NCBI GenBank assembly: GCA_013400115.1
Contig: VXBP01001825.1
Location: 26,965 to 90,964 of the forward strand
Reading direction: 5' to 3'
Length of the DNA stretch: 64,000 nucleotides
Source of the DNA: Rhinopomastus cyanomelas
Taxonomy: Eukaryota; Chordata; Aves; Bucerotiformes; Rhinopomastidae
This document shows, one piece after another, positions 12,277 to 21,702 of the stretch; positions within the stretch are counted from its first letter, which is position 1, and each line of letters opens with the position of its first letter. A program made the translations under genes and the position numbers. Below the pieces are notes generated by a model. The model saw nothing but the letters and a program-made list of their open reading frames with translations. It searched no databases and had not been told where the DNA came from.

Positions 12277-12426
12277 TTTCAGGGACAGGTCCCAGGACAG
12301 ACACTTCTGGGGAAGGGTCTTGGGACCTATGCAACCAGGAACAGTTCCCCCAGAACACAACACAACTTTTCTTCCTCATGAAAGCACCTCTGAAAATTCT
12401 AGCAGTTCTCAAACTGCAACAATTAT

Positions 12427-15400
12427 TTACTGTGAGGCTCAGTTGTCCTAACACGTTACACTGGCAAGCAGTTGGAATGATAACAAAAGTAAGTTCACAA
12501 GTACCGGTTTCCCATTTATAGTATCATAGAGATATGGTTGCACTGTAATTTCTACTTGACATATTGGCAAAAGCCAATCAATAGTCCAAAAGGATCATTG
12601 AGTCGTTACTTTCAGTCAATTGATATAAAACTCTTTGGTCTTGAATTTAAATCTGTGATCTACATTATTCATTTTCCAATGAACAGTGAGTTTGAAAGTA
12701 CCTGAGAATAAAACTAATAAAATAATTTGACATTCTCTTATTTGACAAATAAGAATCAACAAAGCTTCTTCTTTCAGTCACAGGTAGTTGTGTAAACTTA
12801 GGGTGAATTCATTTTAGTAGCCCTTTTTTAGTCACTCTTGAGTCTAGATTAAATCCTGAAGTTAAATCCATGCATTTTTAAGAAAATCTCTGTATCACAC
12901 ATTTCCATTCTGAAAGTGTTATCACTTTTATTATTCTAGTAAAATATCCTGAATTTTCCTGTGTAATCCTGTAAATGTAACTGTTACTGTAATGATTTAG
13001 TTGCCACTGAAATAGCAGAGCCATAGAGAATTTTGTATCTTGATTTTTAAATCTTTTGTCACATATCACTTTATGTTAAAAATCAAAATAATATATAGAG
13101 AAATGAGAGTTGGCATAAACCAGCAGAACTAAAGACCAACAAGTCATTGACTTTCAGACACAGTTTAATAATAAAACAACATTTTTAAATGTAGTGAGGT
13201 ATTAATCACAGCAGAAACAGAATAATGGCAAATGAAGGGTAACTACAGGGTCAATTAACATTTTGAGAGGTAAACTCAAGAAGGATAATGCATCATGAGA
13301 ATGAAAGAGATATCGTAAGTTGCAAACTCCTGTATATCAACGGTATTTTCTCTGACCCAAGTCACATTAAATTTTGGTGAAGGAATCAGTATGGCAATAT
13401 TTGCCATTAGTTCTTTTCTAATTGATTGCTGTGGAGTATCCACTTCAACAGCATCATCTCTGCATGAGAAAGCAATTACTTGTGAAGTGCATAATATGCA
13501 GTTACTAAATATTTGGTCTTGGTTCTTTATTTTTTTCATAGGTAAAGGAGATTTGATCTTGCCACCTATTAAACCTGCTGGTCTTGAATGTCTCCTCTCT
13601 AGACTTTACTAAAATTTGTTTTAATCTTTGTATTGATTCAGTAAGAACTTTTAATCAAAGTCTTTTGTTTTCTTTATGTTTTGATGAACTTTATCATGAA
13701 ATGATGAAAATATCTAAAGTTAGTGCATTACACTTCCTCAGGGAATTGACCTTTGTCAACATCCAAACTTGTCTTGCAATTCTCAAATTGTTTTTATTCT
13801 AAATTTTATGTATTTTTTAAATATCTTTTTCCTGTCCTACGCATTAATGAATCTGCTAACAATCATGGGAATCCACACAGAAAAATCACCGGGTTTATTT
13901 ATTTCTTTGTGTTATATAGTGATACACCCTTCAGGTTAGATTATTCTTAGCAATAGGAAGTAATGCTTACAAAAAGGTTCAAGGAAAGCAAACACAAAAT
14001 TAAGGACTCCTGTACTTCAATCTTCCTTTCCAATTATGCACTGGTAATCAAACTGACTCACTGAGAGCTGGCTCCCTAAAAGTGATAATAAGCCCAACCA
14101 TACTCTTCATACTGAATGCAGACCTCTGGACTACAAGTCTAGTGTTCTTAAGCACTGATTAAGGAATGCACATGCTTGTGAAGGATAGAACCACTGGAAA
14201 AAGTCCTATCCATCTGGTAATCTACTTCTTTCATTTTATTAAAGTTTTCTGGACTCCTGAAAGCTCTGTCGCTGAGTAGCAGTCAGAACGTGCTATAGAA
14301 TGGTCTGATTCATGTAACAACCGTTTAAATGGAATTTTAGAGTTGTTTCCCACTGATTTTTGATAGTTTTAGCTAGAATACATTCTTTACTCTTCTATAG
14401 TATTAATTCTTATAATGGTAGACAGTTGTAGTTTCTGTGTAGGAATATTTTAAAAAAATATTTGAAGACACTCTACCTAATCCCTGAATTGCCCTGCAAG
14501 ACTCAAGTCTTGATTAGTCCTCTGAAACTGCTGAAAAATCCTTTAAAATGACACATTGACTAAAACACATCAGGAATACCATTACTTGCCACTTCTTGGC
14601 AGAGTGTCCTTCTCACCATAAGGTAATGTAATTCAGAATATTTTGGCTCATGCTAGTACTTTAGCAGATGTTTAATTATATAAAGGAAAAACTGAACATT
14701 GTAAGGAAGGATTGATAGAAATAAATCCCAGATACTACATAGATCATTTAAGAGCCAGCACACTGAGAAGGTGGAACAAGAATTACAGTTCAACTGTTAA
14801 CAAAAGCTTCCAAATCCTTTTCCTCTAACAACATTTGCTTCTGAAATGCAGAAAGATTATTATTTGTCCATTGTATGGCCTAGAAGATTAACTTGGCAAT
14901 TCTGAGGAGCAGTGAATAATTCACTGCATCTTTAGATAAAACATAGACAGGAGAGAGCAGCATCAGTTTCCATCTTTCACATTTGCCTAGGAAAATTACG
15001 TCAATGGCGAATATCCCAGCTACAGGGCACATATATATGTGGAAGGTGGATATGACAATGTATGTGTAATTTATTCTCCCCCTGAATAAATTCTCTTACC
15101 TTAAGTACCTTCTCTTACCTTAAGTAGAGAGGATTAAAGAGATAAAATTATGGATTCATCCCAGCTAAGTGTAGGCATGTAAGTGAGGATCCTATGTTAA
15201 GATCCTAATCATTCTAGGCTTATCCTAAATTTAAGAGAAAGTTGCCTCCTGAGAGCAATTAAGACCTGAGTTGACTGAAATAGCCAGCTGTAAGAGCCCT
15301 TCACTCTTCATATTATATTTCTAAAACTTGTGGGATAAATCAAGGCCAAATATTTAATTTGGGGTTTAACAGATCTGTTATTGTTGTGTTTTTAAACCCA

Positions 15401-16000
15401 GCACCACACAGCTGGGCTTAAAACAGAAGCCTACACTCACTGAAGCCTACTCTCAGGGCAGGAAAATGTGCAACAAAAATCATGAGGGCCTAAGCCAAGG
15501 AGGAGGTGTCTCACTCACCAATTATGCTTACTAGGCAAAAGGCAGGCTTCACTTGGGCAAAACAAAATCACATTTTAAATTAAATAAAAACAACCCCCCC
15601 CCATCATCAAATATATAGAGATACATTCCTATGTGTATTGCTGCATCGCTCTTCCCCAGCAAGGAAAGCTAGCGCTGCTAAAAAAGCCCAAAACAAACAG
15701 GAAACTTGCCCAACAGGTTTTCTCCTTGACAACATTTGTTTATTCACAGAGATGCTAATTGGCTCAGCTTAGCCAAAGCTGGGAGGAGCAACTTTGTCTA
15801 CTAAGCTTCTTACAGGGTCTGCACCAGCAGCCTCTTCTCCTACTGAACCCTGCCAGGCTGAAGCTACAACTGTCATATTGAATGGAATGCTTTTTCCAGG
15901 GAAGAGAATTAACCAACCAGAAATACTTCAGACCAAGGATTTTTGAGGCTGTTAAAAATGAACAATATTCCCTAGGAAATTACTTAAGCATTACAGTAAA
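12427..16000. other. Unique intergenic sequence, no gene seen
   Basis: No supported gene. A 13.4-13.95 kb run of overlapping short plus-strand open frames has no recognisable domain. A hairpin-forming inverted repeat lies at 15388-15424 and a C run near 15594-15602. The 15400-15900 stretch is slightly GC-richer and might be an unrecognised old repeat, but I cannot assign it. Confidence 0.5.
15388..15424. repeat. Imperfect inverted repeat (15-nt and 14-nt arms)
   Basis: GTTTTTAAACCCAGC (15388-15402) pairs with GCTGGGCTTAAAAC (15411-15424) across an 8-nt loop, with a small mismatch in the middle of the A/T part. It could form a stable hairpin. Function unknown. Confidence 0.6.
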
Positions 16001-16933
16001 TGGATGAAGGGAAGGCTGAGGATGTGCTCTACCCAGACTTCAGCAAAGCCTTTAACACAGTCTCCCACAGCATCCTTCTTGAAAAGCTGACAGTCCATGG
16101 CATGGATGGGGACACGCTTTGTTGGGTTAAAAACTGGCTGGATGACCAGGCACAGAGACTAGTATGAATGGTGCGACATCCAGTCAGTATCTAGTGACCA
16201 GTGATGTCCCCCAGGGATCAGTACCGGGCTCTGTTGTAGTCAACACCTTTATTGATGACCTGGATGAGAGGATCAAATCTACCCTTCGTAAATTCGCAGA
16301 TGACACCAAGCTGGGGGGAAATTTTGATCTGCTGGAGAGAAGGAAGATGCTGCAGAGAGATCTGGACAGGCTGGGTCAACGGTCAGAGGCCAACAAGGTC
16401 AAGTGTATGGTCCTACATTTTGGCCACAATAATCCCCTGCAGCTACAGACTGAGGAATGAGTGGCTGGAGAGCAGCCTGGCAGAGAGGGACCTGGTAGTA
16501 CTGAAAACCACTTGAATGTGAGCCAGCAGTGTGCCCAGGTGGCCTGGAAGGCCAGTGGCATCCTGGCTTATAACAGGAATAGTGTGACCATCAGGACTAG
16601 GGATGCAATTCTCCCACTGTACTGGGCACTTGTGAGGCCTCACCTTGAGTACTGGGAGAAGTTCTGGGCCCCTCACTTCAAAAAGGGAAGTTGTAGACAG
16701 GTGGCAGTCAGCCTTTTCTCCCAGGGAACAAGTGATAGGAGGAGAGGGCAGGGCCTGAAGCTGAGCCAAGGGAGGTTTAGGCTGGTTATTAGGAAGCACT
16801 TCCTTACGGAAAGGATGATCAGGCACTAGAAGGGACTATGCCATAGTCTAACTGATGTGGTGATGTTAGATCATAGGCTGGACTTGATGATTTTAGAAGT
16901 CTTTTCCAGCCTTAATAATCCTGTGGTTCTGTG
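16001..16933 (+). mobile_element. CR1 LINE, 5'-truncated, decayed reverse transcriptase
   Basis: The copy starts inside the reverse transcriptase palm: frames read ...DFSKAFNTVSHSILLEK near 16040-16085, then VPQGSVPGSVV, and FADDTKLGG (the catalytic YADD-type box as FADD) at about 16292-16318. After that come LHFGHNN, WLESSLAERDL and the degraded C-terminal region. Multiple frameshifts and stops separate these blocks. The 3' end carries GACTTGATGATTTTAGAAG, TTCCAGCC and a weak tail TGTGGTTCTGTG. It resembles the subfamily also seen at 20404-21702 and 59205-60432. It is dead and about 930 bp of a family that is normally several kilobases. Confidence 0.9.
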
Positions 16934-17344
16934 ACATTAGAATGTTTTCCTCCTGACTGACCACCACTCTCTTTTATAACATCTGCTCTTCTGTCATTGA
17001 CTCAAAATGCCTTTAGTTCTTCCAAGAATTTAGATGCAATTACAGATGAAGGTTTTTCCAACTCCCAAAGACACTTCACTGCAGTACCCAGAGTTCATTC
17101 TCGGGCTCTCTGCTCTTCTAGGTGTTCCTTTATGCTCCTTGGTCCCTCAATGTCATCCTACTAATCTTTTTTCATGTATATTACTACTGCAACTCAAAAT
17201 AAAGTCATCAAATGCTGCAATTGTTTTGGGTCTGTATGCAATCTATTTGGATCTGTAACATGCTGATGCTTATTGGTCTTCTAGGTGCTGCCACACGCTT
17301 GATGGCTGACTAGATAAATAATTCCTTAGTGGAATGCTGGTGAG
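16934..17344. other. Short unique spacer, no gene seen
   Basis: About 410 bp between two CR1 copies in opposite orientation. An open frame at 17034-17258 has no resemblance to a known family. Nothing else was seen. Confidence 0.5.
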
Positions 17345-18565
17345 TGTTCCCTTTCATCAAGATCATCTACTCCAATCCCCCTGTCACAGCAGGACCACCT
17401 AGACCAAGTTGCACAGGAACATATCCAAGTGGGTTTTTAAGTTCTCCAGAGAAGGTTAACCCCCACAACCCCACTGGGTAGCCTGTTCCAACGCTCCATC
17501 ACCCTCACTGTGAAGGAGGTCCTTCTCATATTTATATGGAAACTCCTGTGTTCCACCTTAAAACCATTGCCCCTTCTTATCATTAGATGATACTGAGCAG
17601 AGCCTACCTCTATCCTCCTGACACCCACCCTACACATATTTATATATTTTAATGAGTCTCCTCCAAGCTAAAGAGACCCAGATTACTCAGCCTTTCCCCA
17701 GAAGGGAGGTGTTCTACTTCCTTCATCATCCTTGTTGCTCTACGCTGGACAACCTCCAGCAGCTCCATATACTTCTTGAACTGAGGGGCCCAGAACTGGA
17801 CAAAATATTCCAGATATGGTCTCACTAGTGCAGAGTAGAGAAGAACCTCTCTTGATCTGCTAACCACCTACCTTCTGATCCACCCCAGGATGCTGTTGGC
17901 CCTCTTGGCCATAAAAGCACATTGCTGGCTCATAGTCATCCTGCTGTCCACTAGGACCCCCAGGTCCCTTTTCCCTAAACTACTCTCCAACAGCTCAGTC
18001 CCCAGCCTATACTGGTACCTGGGGTTGTTCTTGCCAAGAAGCAAGACTCTACCTTTACCCTTGTTATTGTTCATTAAATTTCTCTCTACCCAGACTGTCC
18101 AGGTCTCACTGAATGGCAGCACAGTCTGCAGGGTTATCAGTGACACCTCCCAGCTTTGTGTCTTTAGAAAATTTGCTGACACTGCTCTCTAATCCTTCAT
18201 ACAAGTCATTAATAAATAGATTGAATAGGAGTGGTTCCAGTACCAACCCTTGGGGGACTCCACTACATCATCTGCCCTGATTGTAGAATCCAAACCCCTG
18301 TTGATGACACCAGTTCCCAAGCCATGAATTGAGCTGCTGGCTCTTCCTAAATGTTCCCTCGTCCATTGCTGATGTAACATCAGGGATAGAGGAGAACACA
18401 ATCTGAGATCCTGATCCCTTTAGCAGTTGCCCTAAGGTCCTGAAATCTCTCTCAATTGGTTGAGAGCCTCTCATTGTTGCATCATCACTACCCACTTGAA
18501 AGACCAGAAGTGGGTAGTACTCTGAAGGACTCATGAGGTTGGGGATTTTATCTAAATGTCCCCTA
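17345..18565 (-). mobile_element. Internally deleted CR1: ORF1 esterase joined to ORF2 reverse transcriptase
   Basis: Read on the minus strand from 18565 down. The first 290 bp encode part of the CR1 ORF1 SGNH/GDSL-type esterase: YYPLLVFQVGSDD (the G-x-N-D block as GSDD), ERDFRTLGQLLKGSGSQIVF, and WCHQQGFGFYNQG. At about 18270-18282 the sequence switches to the reverse transcriptase palm (SPKGWYWNH.., matching VPQGSVLGP). It continues through LLLGKNNPRYQYRLG, LVRPYLEYFVQFWAP and RNFFTVRV-like blocks to the 3' end near 17345, with CCTGTCACAGCAGGACCACC. The endonuclease and the first part of the reverse transcriptase are missing. Frames are broken, so it is a dead copy. The subfamily is that of the copies ending at 23877, 26164 and 41984. 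Confidence 0.85.
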
Positions 18566-18682
18566 TCCGATTCTATGATCTACTCCAACTTACCTCTCAA
18601 CTAGACTTGATTGCTCAAGACCTCATCTAACCTGACCTTAATTCCTCCAGAGAAGGAGCATCCACAGCCCCTGGCATGATTT
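18566..18682 (-). mobile_element. Older CR1, 3' segment of an element split by two insertions
   Basis: Minus-strand CR1 3' end: GCTGTGGATGCTCCTTCTCTGGAGG, then a non-coding stretch and a final ATTCTATG-type octamer near 18569-18577. Its continuation lies at 19485-19961 and 22793-22815. The reading frame passes in phase from 19485 to 18682 once one copy of the TGATTT repeat is removed, which shows that both pieces belong to one element. Confidence 0.8.
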
Positions 18683-19484
18683 AGCACCAGGTTAGCCCAT
18701 AAAATTATAATCTGCCCAACTGTGCAGACAGAAGTGTCCTCCCACATGCTGGAGGGGGAGAAAGGATGTCTCCCCACATGTCCAGAAATTGGAATTAGAA
18801 ATGTTAAACTGTATTTAAAACTTTATTAAGTAGGAAAAAAACCCAAAAAACCCAAAAAAGGCAAAGGAAAAGGGGAAAAGGAAAATTCCTCAATTCAAGT
18901 CCACCCCTCCGCCTGCCCAGACCTGATAACCTCTGATTCTGAAGAGATGCTAAAAGCCACGGATGAGGGAGGAGTAAAAAGGAAAGACTGGGAATCTACT
19001 AGACAAAACCTAAATATTCAATTCAAGCAGTTTCCTAGGCTACAGTCTGAAATTGTGGAAAAGGTTAGAGTTAGGAGGAAGATAAACAAGGAATGCTAAA
19101 AAAGGGAAAAGGGAAAAAGGGGGATTGTGTGTGAAGCAGAAGAGGGATAGAGAGCCACAGAGGGACAGACAGGCCGCAGTGTGAAATGGGCCAAAACAAA
19201 ACCGAAACCAGACTCCCAAGACACACAAACAGGGAAGGGGTACCAAGAAGAGAGGAAAACAAATACTATCTCCCCAATTAAGGACCCCAAAGTCTGTGTG
19301 GCCCACTCCACCTGTTAAACTTGTCCCCTGCGGTAGCCACCTTTCCCCTTCACTTCTGCACCCCCCTGACCTCTGCCCCCTGCCCTATACATGCTGCTGT
19401 GTGCAGGAGGGAAAAGTAAACATCCCTGCTGCCAAGACAAGTTAATTCCTTGTATGCTGGAAGAGAGTTTGGTGAGGAATACCA
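18683..19484 (-). mobile_element. 802-bp LTR-like insertion inside a CR1
   Basis: Seen: the segment interrupts a CR1 reading frame and is flanked by TGATTT at 18677-18682 and 19485-19490 (CATGATTT if two more bases are counted). On the minus strand it starts TGGTATTCC and has AATAAA at 18822-18827, about 140 bp from its 3' end. These points fit a solo LTR. The 3' end reads GCT rather than the expected CA, so either the end has mutated or the boundary is slightly different. Six-base duplications are usual for class II (ERVK-like) elements, so that class is an inference. The interior is strongly pyrimidine-rich on the sense strand, with no coding region. It is unrelated by eye to the 1.3-1.4 kb LTR family. 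Confidence 0.6.
18822..18827 (-). terminator. Polyadenylation signal in the 802-bp LTR-like insertion
   Basis: AATAAA followed by GTTTTAAATACAG on the minus strand, near the 3' end of the insertion. This position fits an LTR R region. Confidence 0.5.
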
Positions 19485-19961
19485 TGATTTCACCAAATCC
19501 AGAACACTCCACCCCTCCAGGTACTCTATTCCAGAATCTCTCCAACCTTGTACTGAAGAACTTCTTCCTAAGACCTAGTCTAAACCTACTGTCTTTCAGT
19601 ATAAAACCATTTCCCCTTGTACTATAATTAGATCCCTGTTTGTACAGTCCATCCCTAGCCTTCCCATGTGCTTCCTTCAAGTATAGGAAGGCAGCTGTAA
19701 GGTCCTCCCAGAATATTCTTTTCCCTAGGCTAGATAACCCCATCTCCCTCAGCCTATCCTCATAGTAAAGGTGCTCCAGCCCTTGGATCTTCTCTGTGCC
19801 TCTCTTCTTGGCTTGTTCCAACATTTCTATGTCCTTCTCATGTTGGGGAGACCAGAACATGATGCCATACTTGAGGTGGAATCTCACGAAAGCACAGTGA
19901 AACGGGAGAGCTACCTTTCTTGCTCTGCTACCCACACTTCTCTTGATGCATCCTAGGATAC
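19485..19961 (-). mobile_element. Older CR1, middle segment (ORF2 C-terminal region)
   Basis: The minus strand encodes about 150 residues of the region downstream of the reverse transcriptase: FHLKYGIMFWSPQHEKDIEM, GTEKIQGLEHLYYEDRLREM, MGLSSLGKR, STRGNGF, then RKKFFSTRLERFWNRVPGG. This is the LEYC.QFWAP...RLRELGLFSLEKRR...RGNG...FWNRLP pattern of CR1. The frame is open over this stretch, although the open frame also runs on into the neighbouring LTR-like insertion. The segment ends at GATAC (19957-19961), the left target duplication of the next insertion. Confidence 0.85.
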
Positions 19962-20403
19962 TGTGGCAGGATCAAGACTACAACTCAAAATAAAGGAAAA
20001 GAAAATAAAGCAATTAGGCTTCAATGAGATCTTGAATAGAATCTGTCAAACAATGGATAGCTTATGGAAAATGGAAAAGGGTTTATTAACTCTATAACTG
20101 TATACAGAAAAGAAGAACAGAGTTAAGCAAGTTAGTGCACACAAACTAGAAACTGTGTCCCAAATGCCATCACGTATTCTGAGAAAAATACGATGGGAGA
20201 TCACTATCGTATTGATCCTTGGGTCTTTTTTCACATTAGAGATCTGGGGAAAAAGGGCATGTCAGTCAAGAAGAGACGAGTAACACCACCCTCTCTATTA
20301 TTCATGCATCATGTGGTACAGCAGCTCCCAGACTGTTTGCAGACAGGTGAATTCTTCAGCATAGCATCTCCAACTCAATGCTCTCAGGATGGCCTGATTC
20401 CTC
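19962..20403 (-). mobile_element. Long-LTR family copy 2, left part
   Basis: It starts TGTGGCAGGATCAAGAC, a diverged form of the TGTGGTGGGTTCAGGAAC terminus, and is immediately preceded by GATAC (19957-19961). The same GATAC follows the other end of the LTR at 22793-22797, a perfect 5-bp duplication spanning the whole 2.8-kb nested unit. AATAAA on the minus strand is at 20082-20087. The LTR is interrupted at about 20403 by a CR1. Confidence 0.85.
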
Positions 20404-21029
20404 AGGGAAAAAAGAGATCCAGGGAGAGTCTCCATCCCTTACTGGATGCAGAGGGGAACTTTATTACAGAGGATGGGGATAAGGCCGAAGTACTTAATGC
20501 TTCCTTTGCCTCAGTCTTTAATAGTCAATCTGGTCATCCTCCCAATACTCAGTTCCCTGAACTGGAGGATAGGGATGGAGACCAGATTGATCCCCTCATA
20601 ATCCAGGAGGTGGTGTCTAATGACTTTCTAAACCAACTGGATACTCACAAGCCTATGGGGCCAGATGGTATCCACCCAAGAGTGCTGAGGGAGCTGGCGG
20701 AGGAACTTGCCAAGCCTCTCTCCATCATCTTTCAGCAATCCTGCTTAACGGGGGAGGTCCCAGATGACTGGAGACTTGCCAATGTGACACCCATCTACAA
20801 GAAGGGCAGGAAGGATGATCCAGGGAAGTACAGGCCTGTCAGCCTGACCTCAGTACCAGGGAAGGTCATGGAACAGTTCATATTAGGGGTGATCACAAGG
20901 CAAGTGCAGGACAATGGGGGGATCAGGCCCAGCCAGCAGGGGTTCATGAAGGGCAAGTCCTGTTTAAGCAACCTGATCTCCTTCTATGATCAGGTGACCC
21001 GCCTAGTGGATGAGGGAAAAGCGGTGGAT
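20404..21029 (+). pseudogene. CR1 ORF2 fragment, N-terminal reverse transcriptase part
   Basis: About 208 codons without a stop, in the frame that also reads back into the LTR as far as 20193. It holds the reverse transcriptase fingers motifs PDGIHPRVLREL, ANVTPIYKKG, KYRPVSLTS and GFMKGKSC, up to the residues just before catalytic motif A, where the N run begins. The family enzyme copies LINE RNA into DNA at the nick made by its own endonuclease. This copy lacks the endonuclease, and its LTR-derived start is accidental. I annotate it as a fragment rather than a gene. Confidence 0.85.
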
Positions 21030-21340
21030 NNNNNNNNNNNNNNNNNNNNNNNNNNNNNNNNNNNNNNNNNNNNNNNNNNNNNNNNNNNNNNNNNNNNNNN
21101 NNNNNNNNNNNNNNNNNNNNNNNNNNNNNNNNNNNNNNNNNNNNNNNNNNNNNNNNNNNNNNNNNNNNNNNNNNNNNNNNNNNNNNNNNNNNNNNNNNNN
21201 NNNNNNNNNNNNNNNNNNNNNNNNNNNNNNNNNNNNNNNNNNNNNNNNNNNNNNNNNNNNNNNNNNNNNNNNNNNNNNNNNNNNNNNNNNNNNNNNNNNN
21301 NNNNNNNNNNNNNNNNNNNNNNNNNNNNNNNNNNNNNNNN
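21030..21340. other. Assembly gap (311 N)
   Basis: Unsequenced run within the CR1. In the related copy at 59205-60432 the corresponding interval (about 59310 to 60080) is about 770 bp, so the stated gap length is probably not the true one unless the copy carries a deletion. Confidence 0.95.
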
Positions 21341-21615
21341 GAAGACTGAGAGGGGACCTTATTGCCCTCTACAACTACCTTAAAGGAGGTTGTAGCAAGG
21401 CTGGTGCTGGTCTCTTCTCTCCAATTAGTGATGATAGGATGAGGGGAAATGGCCTCAAGTTGCGTCAGGCGAGGTTTAGATTGGATGTTAGAAGGAAGAT
21501 CTTTACTGAGAGGGTGATTAGTTGCTGGAATGGATTACCCAGGGAGGTGGTGATGTCACCATCCCTGGAGGTGTTTAAGGAACGAGTGGACACGGTGCTT
21601 AGGGATATGGTCTAG
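21341..21615 (+). pseudogene. CR1 ORF2 fragment, C-terminal end
   Basis: About 90 codons in one frame, ending at the TAG at 21613-21615. It contains RLRGDLIALYNYLKGGC, DDRMRGNGLKLRQARFRLDV, RRKIFTERVISCWNGLPREV and SPSLEVFKERVDTVLRDMV. This conserved C-terminal region follows the reverse transcriptase in CR1 proteins and has no catalytic residues. It lies in the same element as 20404-21029, across the gap. Confidence 0.85.
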
Positions 21616-21702
21616 CAGTTAGACACTAGGAGAAAAGGTTGGACTCGATGACCCTGGAGGTCCTTTCCAGCCATAATGATTCTATGATTCTATGATTCTA
21701 TG

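Larger units (their letters stand above)
11009..12421 (-). mobile_element. Solo LTR of a long-LTR endogenous retrovirus, copy 1
   Basis: Seen: on the plus strand it starts TGTGGTGGGTTC and ends AACTGCAACA, the TG...CA boundaries of an LTR, 1,413 bp long. GTTAT precedes it and ATTAT follows it, a 5-bp duplication with one mismatch. Sense is the minus strand, because TATAAAAA with an upstream GGCGGG lies at 12252-12276 and AATAAA at 11129-11134 on that strand. Related copies are at 19962-22792, 38654-39943 and 63568 to the window end. No gag, pol or env sequence adjoins it, so it is a solo LTR. The interior 11640-12240 is strikingly GC- and CpG-rich, and an 88-bp unit is partly duplicated at 11313-11461. 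Five-base duplications are typical of ERVL-like elements, so that class is an inference. Long GC-rich open frames inside it appear incidental. Confidence 0.85.
20404..21702 (+). mobile_element. CR1 LINE inserted in LTR copy 2, containing an assembly gap
   Basis: The left part (20404-21029) has an uninterrupted frame covering the start of the reverse transcriptase domain: PLLDAEGNFITEDGDKAEVL, MGPDGIHPRVLRELAEEL, DWRLANVTPIYKKGRKDDPG, YRPVSLTSVPGKVMEQFI and QGFMKGKSCLSNLISFYDQV. A run of 311 N (21030-21340) replaces the catalytic palm. The right part (21341-21615) resumes with RLRGDLIALYNYLKGGCS, RGNGLKLRQARFRLDVRRK and CWNGLPREV, and stops at the normal ORF2 end. The 3' untranslated region ends in three octamers, ATTCTATG, up to 21702. 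The lack of stops in both parts suggests a comparatively recent insertion. Confidence 0.92.

Noticed and set aside
11620..12363. A 247-codon minus-strand open frame and several overlapping ones in LTR copy 1
   Set aside because: They lie in a very GC-rich LTR where stop codons are rare, the longest begins upstream of the TATA-like element, all frames are open at once, and no domain is recognisable.
16376..16826. Minus-strand frames across a plus-strand CR1
   Set aside because: Shadow frames of the CR1 coding strand. They have no independent support.
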